From Actinomycetota bacterium (GTDB lineage: Bacteria > Actinomycetota > Acidimicrobiia > Acidimicrobiales > GCA-2861595), in assembly GCA_016781225.1 (NCBI GenBank), contig JADDQT010000079.1, forward strand, positions 1 through 8,207: DNA of 8,207 bases. The letters are read 5' to 3'. The notes under the pieces were generated by a model. That model saw only the letters and a program-made list of their open reading frames with translations, made no database searches and was not told where the DNA came from. The position numbers and the translations under genes were made by a program. Positions 1 to 4,549 of the stretch are shown here, piece by piece (the stretch's first letter is position 1; every line of letters starts with the position of its first letter).

Positions 1-224
1 TATCAGGGTCGAATTACACGCGTGTCATCTCTTCGCCCTGCAACCAACCGATTGCAAACGGGCCAGGCGGATGCAGCTCTGCCGTGGCAGGCAAAGGAGC
101 ATCTGAGGATGAGTGCGCGGCTGGTACCACGACCGGGACGAACCCGGTCGGCGATCTCCCATGTCGGGGGGACAACTCCACGCAGAGGCGAGACGGCAAC
201 CCCGACTGACGTACGCTTGGCGCT
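1..224. other. 5' edge region without recognisable gene
   Basis: I recognise no protein or RNA gene here. Open frames exist on both strands, but their translations are arginine/proline/serine-rich with no family resemblance, as expected for chance frames in GC-rich DNA. The one visible structure is a perfect 8-bp inverted repeat (130-137 with 143-150, CGACCGGG / CCCGGTCG, loop ACGAA). It has no following T-run, so it is not a convincing intrinsic terminator. The region may hold the promoter of the downstream antitoxin gene, but I see no clear -35/-10 pair. Confidence 0.5.
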
Positions 225-476
225 GTGACGTCCTTCACGCTTGGCTTGAACGACGAGTTGGCCGCCCGGCTGGAAGAGCGCGCGGCGCAGGCCGGCGTCT
301 CCCCCGAAGAGATGGCGCGCAGGATGCTCGTCGAGAGGCTGGTCGAGCAGGTCGACCAGCCGAGCGCAGACCGCGATCCTTCGTTTGACTTCATCGGTAT
401 CGGCTCATCTGATGTCCTGCGTGGCTCCCGTGTGGACGAACTGCTTGCGGAGGGATTCGGACAGTTCCGGTCCTGA
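225..476 (+). CDS. VapB-like type II antitoxin
   Basis: An 83-residue protein starting at GTG (MTSFTLGLNDELAARLEERA...). The N-terminal 45 residues look like a small ribbon-helix-helix/CopG-type DNA-binding segment: a short beta strand TSFTLGL, then helices with ELAARLEERAAQAGVSPEEMARRMLVERL. The C-terminal part (residues about 50-83: DPSFDFIGIGSSDVLRGSRVDELLAEGFGQF) matches the toxin-wrapping tail seen in a common actinobacterial VapB group. In this family the antitoxin binds and blocks a PIN-domain RNase and represses its own operon. That role is inferred from family resemblance. A VapC-like frame begins overlapping its 3' end, which supports the call, but that toxin is damaged, so this is probably an orphan antitoxin. 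There is no clear Shine-Dalgarno sequence before the GTG, so the start is less certain than the family call. Confidence 0.7.
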   Translation: MTSFTLGLNDELAARLEERAAQAGVSPEEMARRMLVERLVEQVDQPSADRDPSFDFIGIGSSDVLRGSRVDELLAEGFGQFRS

Positions 477-631
477 TCGACACCGGGCCGCTTGTCGCGG
501 CAGCCGATCGTTCCGACCCTGACCACGAGGCCTGTGCAGCCTTGCTGCGCTCGGCCCGGGCGGCCACGGCGCCAGGGGTGGAGCGGTCCTCGACGGCGAT
601 GGTGGCGGTGTTGACCCCCTCGACCTCATGA
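464..631 (+). pseudogene. VapC-like PIN-domain toxin remnant
   Basis: From 464 the frame reads VPVLIDTGPLVAAADRSDPD, then HEACAALLRSARA. This is the hallmark N-terminus of a VapC PIN-domain ribonuclease, including the first catalytic aspartate in LIDTGPLVA. After about 33 residues the similarity stops (ATAPGVERSSTAMVAV...) and the frame closes at TGA 629-631. The piece is about 55 residues, against roughly 130 for the family, so the remaining acidic active-site residues are missing. No ATG, GTG or TTG lies where the start should be: the codon there is GTT (464-466), one substitution from GTG. It overlaps the end of the upstream antitoxin gene, as in normal vapBC operons. I read it as a dead toxin gene truncated at the 3' side by deletion or replacement. 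Confidence 0.65.
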
Positions 632-1172
632 GCCAGCACTGCCCGGCGCTCCGCTTCTGGATCGACCGCCCGGCGTTCGACCCCAATGGAGACGAGATAG
701 GCGTCATCGCCGACATCTACGTCGACGACGCGACCGGTGAGCGGAGTGGCTCGCCGTCAAGACCGGCAGCGGCAGGGTCAACTTGGTGCCGCTGGCCGGT
801 GCCGGCACCCGGGACGACGGCGTGAGCCTCGCCTACGACAAGGACCTGGTCACCAGCGTTCCCGACGCCGACCCCGACGGGACCCTCACCCTCGACGAGG
901 AGGAACGTCTCTACGCACACTACGGGCTGCAGTACTCCACCCGCCGGTCCCGGAGCGGACTGCCCGAGCAGCCCCTCGCGAGGTGGAGACGGTCCACGTC
1001 GAGGTCGAGGACATCGAGGTCGAGGACATCGAGGTCGACGAGGTCGACGTCCGCCCGCCTGGTCCCCCGCTGCGCAGGCGCAGGGCCGACGAGGACTTCG
1101 ACATGGTCTGGCTCTCCTCCAAGGACGGTGCCCATCGTGGTCAAGAACCAGAAGAGCACCGGGCGTCACTGA
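628..1172 (+). pseudogene. PRC-barrel domain protein, frameshifted
   Basis: Three frames together spell one PRC-barrel protein. Frame A from ATG 628 gives LRFWIDRPAFDPNGDEIG and VIADIYVDDATGE. Frame B from about 744 continues EWLAVKTGSGRVNLVPLAG and then AYDKDLVTSVPDADPDGTLT, LDEEERLYAHYGLQYS, the usual PRC-barrel core followed by the (E)EERLYxHYGL helix. Near 975 the best-biased frame switches to EVETVHVEVEDIEVEDIEVD and on to DEDFDMVWLSSKD. Near 1125 it returns to frame B (VPIVVKNQKSTGRH) and stops at 1170-1172. The first break looks like a one-base deletion: GAG-C-G-GAG-TGG at 739-749 would read E-P-E-W with one extra C, which is the common family wording. PRC-barrel proteins of this kind are small cytoplasmic stress-associated proteins of uncertain function. 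Whether the breaks are real decay or sequencing error cannot be judged from one sequence. Confidence 0.65.
1001..1048 (+). repeat. Short in-frame acidic tandem repeat
   Basis: Two exact 15-bp copies of GAGGTCGAGGACATC (1001-1015, 1016-1030) are followed by two 9-bp copies of GAGGTCGAC (1031-1039, 1040-1048). In the high-GC3 frame they encode EVEDI-EVEDI-EVD-EVD, an acidic low-complexity tail after the PRC-barrel core. This looks like replication-slippage expansion inside a coding sequence. Confidence 0.8.
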
Positions 1173-1191
1173 CCGCCACCGGTCGTCGCCC

Positions 1192-1707
1192 TCACAGCAG
1201 GCGCTGCATGACCACGACGTCCAGCCAGCGCCCGAACTTGCGGCCCACCTCCTTTTCCACGCCCACCAGCTCGAAGCCGCAGGCACGGTGCACCCGGATC
1301 GACGCTTCGTGGCCCCCCACCACCCGGGCCATGACGGCGTGGAAGCCGTGCCTGGTGGCCAAGCGGACCAGCTCCCCGAGGACCGCCGCCCCCACCCCCT
1401 GACGCCGAGCCTCGTGCTGCACGTAGACGGAGTCCTCCACGGTCGTGGCGTAGGCGGGCCGAGGCCGGTACGCCGATAGGGAGCCGAATCCGAGGACGGT
1501 GCCGTCCCTCACGGCCACAACGGCCGGGTGGGCGCCGGCATGGGACGCCAGCCATGCCCGCTGTTCCTCGAGGGTGCGGGGGACCAGGTCGAAGGTCACC
1601 GTGGAGCTCGTCACCTCACGGTTGTAGATGGCTCGTATGGCCTCGGCGTCGTCGGCTTTGGCCAGCCGGACGTCTGGAGGGGGAGCGGCAGCCACGACGG
1701 CTATCAT
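1192..1707 (-). CDS. GNAT N-acetyltransferase, Pat/Bar-like
   Basis: A complete 171-residue GNAT-fold protein that would transfer an acetyl group from acetyl-CoA to an amino group. The wording is that of the phosphinothricin/L-amino-acid N-acetyltransferase group: DVRLAKADDAEAIRAIYN (residues 12-29), TSSTVTFDLVPRTLEEQRAW (33-52), LSAYRPRPAYATTVEDSVYV (77-96), the acetyl-CoA pyrophosphate loop ARRQGVGAAVL (100-110), and C-terminal ASIRVHRACGFELVG (135-149) with VGRKFGRWLDVVVMQ (154-168). Likely substrates are methionine sulfone/sulfoximine or phosphinothricin-like amino acids, by family inference only. Length is normal. ATG 1705-1707 is the first start; a GGGAGG lies upstream but about 17 nt away, so a start a few codons in is possible. 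Its 3' end is 19 bp from the PRC-barrel stop (convergent), and its 5' end is 33 bp from tRNA-Thr (divergent). That gap holds a 6-bp palindrome, ACCGGG-CCCT-CCCGGT (1719-1734). Confidence 0.9.
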   Translation of the reverse strand: MIAVVAAAPPPDVRLAKADDAEAIRAIYNREVTSSTVTFDLVPRTLEEQRAWLASHAGAHPAVVAVRDGTVLGFGSLSAYRPRPAYATTVEDSVYVQHEARRQGVGAAVLGELVRLATRHGFHAVMARVVGGHEASIRVHRACGFELVGVEKEVGRKFGRWLDVVVMQRLL

Positions 1708-1740
1708 TGCCGGTTGCCACCGGGCCCTCCCGGTCTCGGT

Positions 1741-1813
1741 GCCCTCTTAGCTCAGTCGGCAGAGCACAGCCATGGTAAGGCTGGTGTCGTGGGTTCGATT
1801 CCCACAGAGGGCT
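1741..1813 (+). tRNA. tRNA-Thr (anticodon GGT)
   Basis: A full cloverleaf of 73 nt. The acceptor is GCCCTCT/AGAGGGC, the D-arm GCTC/GAGC, the anticodon stem CAGCC/GGCTG with loop ATGGTAA (GGT), and the T-arm GTGGG/CCCAC with loop TTCGATT. The discriminator is T, and CCA is not encoded. GGT decodes ACC and ACU threonine codons. The order Thr-Met-rpmG matches the thrT-metT-rpmG order of mycobacteria. The first unit of a tandem repeat overlaps its 3' acceptor strand. Confidence 0.97.
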
Positions 1814-1890
1814 CGCAGAATTCTGGGGGCTCGCAGGAACTTTGGGGGCTCGCAGGAACTTTGGGGGCTCGCAGTGACATGGAGCTCGCA
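1807..1890 (+). repeat. 19-bp tandem repeats from tRNA-Thr 3' end
   Basis: Two exact 19-bp copies of GGGGGCTCGCAGGAACTTT lie at 1825-1843 and 1844-1862, followed by a 12-bp partial copy (1863-1874). A degenerate copy precedes them (1807-1824, GAGGGCTCGCAG then AATTCT). A further GGAGCTCGCA occurs at 1881-1890. The degenerate first copy overlaps the last seven bases of the tRNA, so the array appears to have grown from the tRNA 3' end and its flank. It fills almost the whole 83-bp spacer before tRNA-Met. Confidence 0.92.
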
Positions 1891-1896
1891 AGGCAC

Positions 1897-1970
1897 GGCG
1901 GCGTAGCTCAGTTGGTTAGAGCACACGGCTCATAATCGTGGGGTCGTCGGTTCGAGTCCGACCGCCGCTA
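1897..1970 (+). tRNA. tRNA-Met (anticodon CAT), elongator type
   Basis: A full cloverleaf of 74 nt. The acceptor is GGCGGCG/CGCCGCT, the D-arm GCTC/GAGC with loop AGTTGGTTA, the anticodon stem CACGG/TCGTG with loop CTCATAA (CAT), and the T-arm GTCGG/CCGAC with loop TTCGAGT. The discriminator is A, and the next bases are CCG rather than CCA. The first acceptor pair is a G1-U72 wobble. It lacks the unpaired C1-A72 and the three G-C pairs of the anticodon stem that mark initiators, so it is an elongator methionine tRNA. A CAT-anticodon isoleucine tRNA (modified C34) is the alternative. Its position between tRNA-Thr and rpmG favours Met. Confidence 0.93.
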
Positions 1971-2018
1971 CCGAATCGGCGTGATGGGGAACGGGCGGGA
2001 TCGATACAAGGGGTCGAA

Positions 2019-2183
2019 ATGGCAAAGAGCGAGAAGCGCATCAAGGTCACGCTGGCCTGCGAGGACTGCAAGCGGCGGAACTACATCACCATGAAGAACA
2101 AGCAGAACGATCGCGAGCGCATCGAGATGCAGAAGTACTGCCGCTGGGACCGCCGGCACACGGTCCACAAGGAGACGCGGTAG
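2019..2183 (+). CDS. rpmG: 50S ribosomal protein L33
   Basis: A 54-residue protein, normal for L33, a small protein of the large subunit near the E site. The core IKVTLACEDCKRRNYITMKN and the tail HTVHKETR are characteristic. The start ATG 2019 is fixed by AAGGGG (2008-2013, 5-nt spacing). The same frame extends further upstream only into the tRNA-Met gene. Zinc-binding L33 proteins carry two CxxC pairs. Here the first is intact (CEDC), but the second reads CRWD: its first Cys is kept and its second is Asp. It lies just after tRNA-Met and 44 bp before the sigma-factor gene, probably in one transcript. Confidence 0.97.
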   Translation: MAKSEKRIKVTLACEDCKRRNYITMKNKQNDRERIEMQKYCRWDRRHTVHKETR

Positions 2184-2227
2184 GGCGTCGGTAACGTTCT
2201 CGAAACCCGGGAGGTCGAAACACCGAG

Positions 2228-2812
2228 ATGGCGCTCGAGCTCGCCGAACTGGTAACCGCCGCCAAAGCTGGCGACAGGAAAGCCTTCGAGGAGTTGGTGC
2301 GGGCTACGTGCGCCGACACCTACACGTTGGCCTACCGGCTGACCGGCAAGGAGGAGGACGCCCAAGACGTGATGCAGGAGGCGTACCTCCGGGCCTGGAA
2401 GGGGCTGAAGCGCTACCGCGGGGAGGCTGCCTTCACCACGTGGATGTACCGCATCACTGCCAACTGCGCCTCCAGCCACCTGTCCCGCCGGACCAGGGAC
2501 CGCCACGACAGGCTCGACGACGACCACGTGCTGGCCGATGACCGGCTGGACTCCGACCCGGAAGCCCGGGCGGGGGCTGCCTCCCAGCGCGACAGGCTCC
2601 AGTCGGCCCTGGCGAGCCTGTCGCCCGAAATGCGCTCGGTGGTGGTCCTGCGCGACGTGTACGACCTGCCCCACGAGGTCATCGCGGCCGAGCTCGGGAT
2701 CAGCGAGGGCGCAGCCAAGGTGCGGCTGCACCGGGCCAGGCGAAAGCTCCGCGAGCGGCTGTTCCCGCTCAGGGGAGAGGACAACGAGGAGAGGGACGCC
2801 CATGCGGTGTGA
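2228..2812 (+). CDS. ECF (RpoE-type) RNA polymerase sigma factor
   Basis: A 194-residue extracytoplasmic-function sigma factor that would direct RNA polymerase to a stress regulon. Region 2 spans about residues 18-82, with LVRATCADTYTLAYRLTGKE and the core-binding EDAQDVMQEAYLRAWKGLKR, followed by FTTWMYRITAN. A polar linker rich in Arg/Asp covers residues 84-120. Region 4 (about 121-178) has SLSPEMRSVVVLRDVYDL and the helix-turn-helix VIAAELGISEGAAKVRLHRA. There are no extra C-terminal domains. The start at ATG 2228 fits the family N-terminus (LVTAAKAGDRKAFEELV). The nearest purine-rich site, GGGAGG (2209-2214), is 13 nt away, so initiation may be weak or coupled to rpmG. The last 11 bp overlap the anti-sigma gene, so the pair is translated together. 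Confidence 0.96.
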   Translation: MALELAELVTAAKAGDRKAFEELVRATCADTYTLAYRLTGKEEDAQDVMQEAYLRAWKGLKRYRGEAAFTTWMYRITANCASSHLSRRTRDRHDRLDDDHVLADDRLDSDPEARAGAASQRDRLQSALASLSPEMRSVVVLRDVYDLPHEVIAAELGISEGAAKVRLHRARRKLRERLFPLRGEDNEERDAHAV

Positions 2813-3167
2813 ACAGGTAGCGGAGATCCTTCCCGATGTGGTCGAGGGCACCGGGGGCGCCAGCTCCCAGGTGTTCGCCCACGTGGACTCTTGCCTGCGC
2901 TGCCAGGCCGAGCTGGCCCAGTACCGAAAGCTGCTCCGGGCCCTGCGACATCTCCGCACCGAGGTCCTCGAGCCCGCTCCGGGCACGGTGACCGGCATCC
3001 TGGCGTACCTGGAGGCCGCCGGGGAGCGAGGCGCCATGCGCTTGCTGCTCACCGGTCACCGTGCTGCGTATCTGGGAGGAATCGCCGTCGCCACCGCCGC
3101 TGCCGGAGCGGCCGGCGCCATCGTGGTGGCCAGCAGAGGCAAGCGAAAGATGCGCCTGGCCGGATAG
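2802..3167 (+). CDS. Zinc-finger membrane anti-sigma factor
   Basis: A 121-residue protein that probably holds the adjacent sigma factor inactive until a signal arrives. The N-terminus carries the zinc-associated anti-sigma (ZAS) pattern Cys3...His27-xxx-Cys31-xx-Cys34 (HVDSCLRCQAELAQYRKLL). A single hydrophobic Ala/Gly-rich segment, about residues 88-110 (AAYLGGIAVATAAAGAAGAI), is followed by a basic tail SRGKRKMRLAG. That predicts an N-in/C-out or simple anchored topology with almost no sensor domain beyond the membrane. The start ATG 2802 is preceded by GAGGAGAGGG with 6-nt spacing and overlaps the sigma gene by 11 bp. The very short tail means the signal is more likely sensed in the cytoplasm or membrane than through a large external domain. 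This last point is inference. Confidence 0.88.
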   Translation: MRCEQVAEILPDVVEGTGGASSQVFAHVDSCLRCQAELAQYRKLLRALRHLRTEVLEPAPGTVTGILAYLEAAGERGAMRLLLTGHRAAYLGGIAVATAAAGAAGAIVVASRGKRKMRLAG

Positions 3168-3273
3168 TTACGCCTCGGAAGCGGAGCTTCCTCGGCGAGC
3201 TTGATGGTGCCGTCGCCGACCGGCGGAGCCGGATCGGCGCCGGCGCTCGAAGTTCTTCGACTGACCGTGGTGT

Positions 3274-3279
3274 TATCCT
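3274..3279 (+). promoter_or_regulatory. Possible -10 box for tRNA-Trp
   Basis: TATCCT lies 20 nt upstream of the first tRNA-Trp base, a spacing expected for a short tRNA leader. No good -35 hexamer is seen at 16-18 bp; TTCTTC and TTCGAC lie too close. The gap after the anti-sigma gene also has a small hairpin (GGAAGC-GGA-GCTTCC, 3177-3191) without a T-run. A promoter here would separate tRNA-Trp/secE/nusG from the sigma operon. Confidence 0.35.
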
Positions 3280-3299
3280 GCTGTGGCCGACGCTCCCAA

Positions 3300-3372
3300 A
3301 GGGCAGTAGCTCAACTGGCAGAGCACCGGTCTCCAAAACCGGCGGTTGGGGGTTCGAGTCCCTCCTGCCCTG
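3300..3372 (+). tRNA. tRNA-Trp (anticodon CCA)
   Basis: A full cloverleaf of 73 nt. The acceptor is AGGGCAG/CTGCCCT, the D-arm GCTC/GAGC, the anticodon stem CCGGT/ACCGG with loop CTCCAAA (CCA), and the T-arm GGGGG/CCCTC with loop TTCGAGT. The discriminator is G, as expected for Trp, and CCA is not encoded. A tRNA-Trp directly upstream of secE-nusG is typical in actinobacteria and several other phyla. Confidence 0.97.
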
Positions 3373-3377
3373 CCCAT

Positions 3378-3422
3378 CCAGTCCGCTCCAGCCCAGTCCG
3401 CTCCAAACCAGTCCGATGGCCC
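3378..3422 (+). repeat. 15-bp tandem repeat after tRNA-Trp
   Basis: Three 15-bp units begin CCAGTCCG: CCAGTCCGCTCCAGC (3378-3392), CCAGTCCGCTCCAAA (3393-3407) and the diverged CCAGTCCGATGGCCC (3408-3422). The first two agree at 13 of 15 positions. The array fills nearly all of the 59-bp spacer between tRNA-Trp and secE. Confidence 0.88.
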
Positions 3423-3431
3423 GAGGTGGCG

Positions 3432-3731
3432 ATGAACCGACAGACGAAGCGCTTGATGCAGCGCCAGGGCCAGCTCGGTGAGGACGGCTCGCCCGCAGCT
3501 GCGAAGCGTCAGCCCACCCGGCCGGCGCCGAAGGCGCCCTCACAGCGCACCTCTCCGACCGTCTTCCTGCGGGAGGTGCGTGCCGAGCTGCGCAAGGTGG
3601 CGTGGCCCAGTCGCAGCGAGGTCATCAACTACTCCACCGTCGTGCTGATAACCCTGGTGGTGCTGATCGGACTCATCTTCGTGCTCGACTACGCATTCGC
3701 CAAGAGCGTTCTGTTCCTCTTCCAATCATGA
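3432..3731 (+). CDS. secE: Preprotein translocase subunit SecE
   Basis: A 99-residue inner-membrane subunit that clamps SecY in the SecYEG protein-export channel. It is of the short, single-span type. A variable basic, Pro/Ala-rich N-terminus (residues 1-42) is followed by the conserved amphipathic helix and hinge FLREVRAELRKVAWPSRSEV (45-64). One membrane span follows (about 67-87, TVVLITLVVLIGLIFVLDYA). The start ATG 3432 has GAGG (3423-3426) at 5-nt spacing; the frame is also open upstream, but only through the tandem repeat and tRNA. The stop overlaps the nusG start in ATGA (3728-3731), so the two are translationally coupled. Confidence 0.96.
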   Translation: MNRQTKRLMQRQGQLGEDGSPAAAKRQPTRPAPKAPSQRTSPTVFLREVRAELRKVAWPSRSEVINYSTVVLITLVVLIGLIFVLDYAFAKSVLFLFQS

Positions 3732-4426
3732 CCGACGACATCGAGATCGACCCGGGTCCGGCTGCTGCCGACGACACCGCCGACAACGGCCATGAGGCCG
3801 TCCTCGACCTGCCCGGCGAGGCGGCCGTCCCCGCCGAAGACCTCCTGGAAGCCGAGGAAGAGGTCGAGGAAGACAGCCCTTACGACCGGCCCGGCCGCTG
3901 GTTCGTCGTGCACACCTACGCCGGCTACGAGAACAAGGTGAAGTCCAACCTCCAGAGCCGGATCTCGTCCATGAACATGGAGGAGCGGATCTACGAGGTC
4001 ACCATCCCGCTCGAGGACGTCATCGAGTTCAAGAACGGCAAGAAGGTGGTGGTCCAGAAGAAGGTCTTCCCCGGCTACCTGCTGGTGCGCTGCGAGCTCG
4101 ACGACGACTCCTGGTACGTCGTGCGCAACACTCCGGGAGTCACCGGGTTCGTCGGTCACGGGGCCAAGCCCGTGCCGCTGTCCCGCAAGGACGTGGAGAC
4201 GTTCCTCGGGGTCAAGGAGCACGGGGTGGAGGTCACCAAGAAGACCCGCCCGGCGCAGGCCTTCGAGATCGGCGAGACCGTCCGGGTGAAGGAAGGCCCG
4301 TTCGCCGACTTCACCGGCCAGATCGCCGAGGTCAACGAGGACCAGCTCAAGCTCAAGGTCCTGGTCAACATCTTCGGCCGTGAGACGCCGGTGGAGCTCG
4401 AGTTCAGCCAGGTGGCCAAGCTGTGA
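3728..4426 (+). CDS. nusG: Transcription elongation/antitermination factor NusG
   Basis: A 232-residue protein that binds RNA polymerase at the clamp and links it to Rho or to the ribosome. Residues 1-52 form an acidic, Ala/Asp/Glu-rich extension (EAEEEVEEDS) of the kind usual in actinobacteria. The NGN domain follows (about 57-165, RWFVVHTYAGYENKVKSNLQ, KKVFPGYLLVRC, NTPGVTGFVG). The C-terminal KOW domain covers about 178-232, with FEIGETVRVKEGPFADFTGQ and LKVLVNIFGRETPVELEF. The start overlaps the secE stop (ATGA). The stop TGA 4424-4426 itself overlaps an ATG at 4426-4428 that opens a four-codon minigene before the palindrome described separately. Confidence 0.98.
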   Translation: MTDDIEIDPGPAAADDTADNGHEAVLDLPGEAAVPAEDLLEAEEEVEEDSPYDRPGRWFVVHTYAGYENKVKSNLQSRISSMNMEERIYEVTIPLEDVIEFKNGKKVVVQKKVFPGYLLVRCELDDDSWYVVRNTPGVTGFVGHGAKPVPLSRKDVETFLGVKEHGVEVTKKTRPAQAFEIGETVRVKEGPFADFTGQIAEVNEDQLKLKVLVNIFGRETPVELEFSQVAKL

Positions 4427-4440
4427 TGGCCAAGATCTGA
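4426..4440 (+). other. Vestigial rplK start: minigene MAKI-stop
   Basis: ATG GCC AAG ATC TGA, followed in frame by TAA, starts on the last base of the nusG stop codon (TGATG). Its first ten bases, ATGGCCAAGA, match the true rplK start at 4550-4559 (ATGGGCAAGA) at 9 of 10 positions. I interpret it as the former nusG-coupled rplK start, left behind when the intervening palindrome arrived. It may still capture ribosomes finishing nusG, but I do not propose that the tetrapeptide has a function. Confidence 0.55.
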
Positions 4441-4549
4441 TAATGCAGCCATGCGGAACTACCGGGCATGTTCGCCACAGGCGGACATGCCGAATGTCAA
4501 CGAGAGTAGATGGGACGAACATGCCCGGTAGTTCCGAGGGTCTGCATTA
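4441..4549. repeat. 109-nt near-palindrome between nusG and rplK
   Basis: An ungapped inverted repeat in which 4441-4474 pairs with 4516-4549. The inner 21 bp are perfect (4454-4474 with 4516-4536; the left arm begins CGGAACTACCGGGCATGTT). An outer 8 bp are also perfect (TAATGCAG / CTGCATTA, 4441-4448 with 4542-4549). They are separated by a 5-nt region (4449-4453 / 4537-4541) with four mismatches, giving four in 34. The 41-nt centre holds GGCGGACATGCC (4480-4491), which can instead pair with 4465-4476. There is no T-run, so it is not an ordinary terminator. A near-duplicate 10-mer lies at each side (4426-4435, 4550-4559), suggesting an inserted element. A folded regulatory leader (for example an L1 target) is the alternative. 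Confidence 0.9.
4536..4540 (+). promoter_or_regulatory. rplK Shine-Dalgarno inside hairpin base
   Basis: GAGGG sits 9 nt before the rplK ATG (4550) and is the only plausible ribosome binding site. In the folded 109-nt hairpin its first G is the last base of the perfect inner stem. Its AGGG falls in the internal loop, opposite CCATG (4449-4453), where two C's could pair with it. The start codon abuts the outer stem. Access to this site should therefore depend on whether the long hairpin forms. Confidence 0.6.

Noticed and set aside
14..639. Minus-strand frames over the VapB/VapC region
   Set aside because: Composition is Ser/Arg/Pro-rich and unrecognisable, whereas the plus strand shows antitoxin and PIN motifs.
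1702..1707. TATCAT as a -10 box for tRNA-Thr
   Set aside because: Good hexamer and position, but no -35-like sequence at 16-19 bp, and it overlaps the start of the opposite-strand acetyltransferase gene.
1807..1890. CRISPR array
   Set aside because: Units are 19 bp in direct tandem contact with no unique spacers.
2081..3052. Long minus-strand open frame opposite the sigma factor
   Set aside because: A mirror of strongly biased coding on the plus strand. Its translation has no family resemblance, while the plus strand encodes clear sigma and anti-sigma domains.
3413..3481. Alternative upstream start for a protein at ATG 3417 (MARGGDEPTDEALD)
   Set aside because: It is in a different frame from SecE and ends after about 20 codons; SecE has its own SD and ATG at 3432.
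3689..4522. Long minus-strand open frame opposite nusG
   Set aside because: An antisense shadow, Val/Leu/Asp-rich and low in complexity. NusG is unmistakable on the other strand.
4441..4549. Integron attC site or intrinsic terminator
   Set aside because: I could not find the paired GTTRRRY/RYYYAAC core sites of attC in the right places, and no T-run follows the stem.
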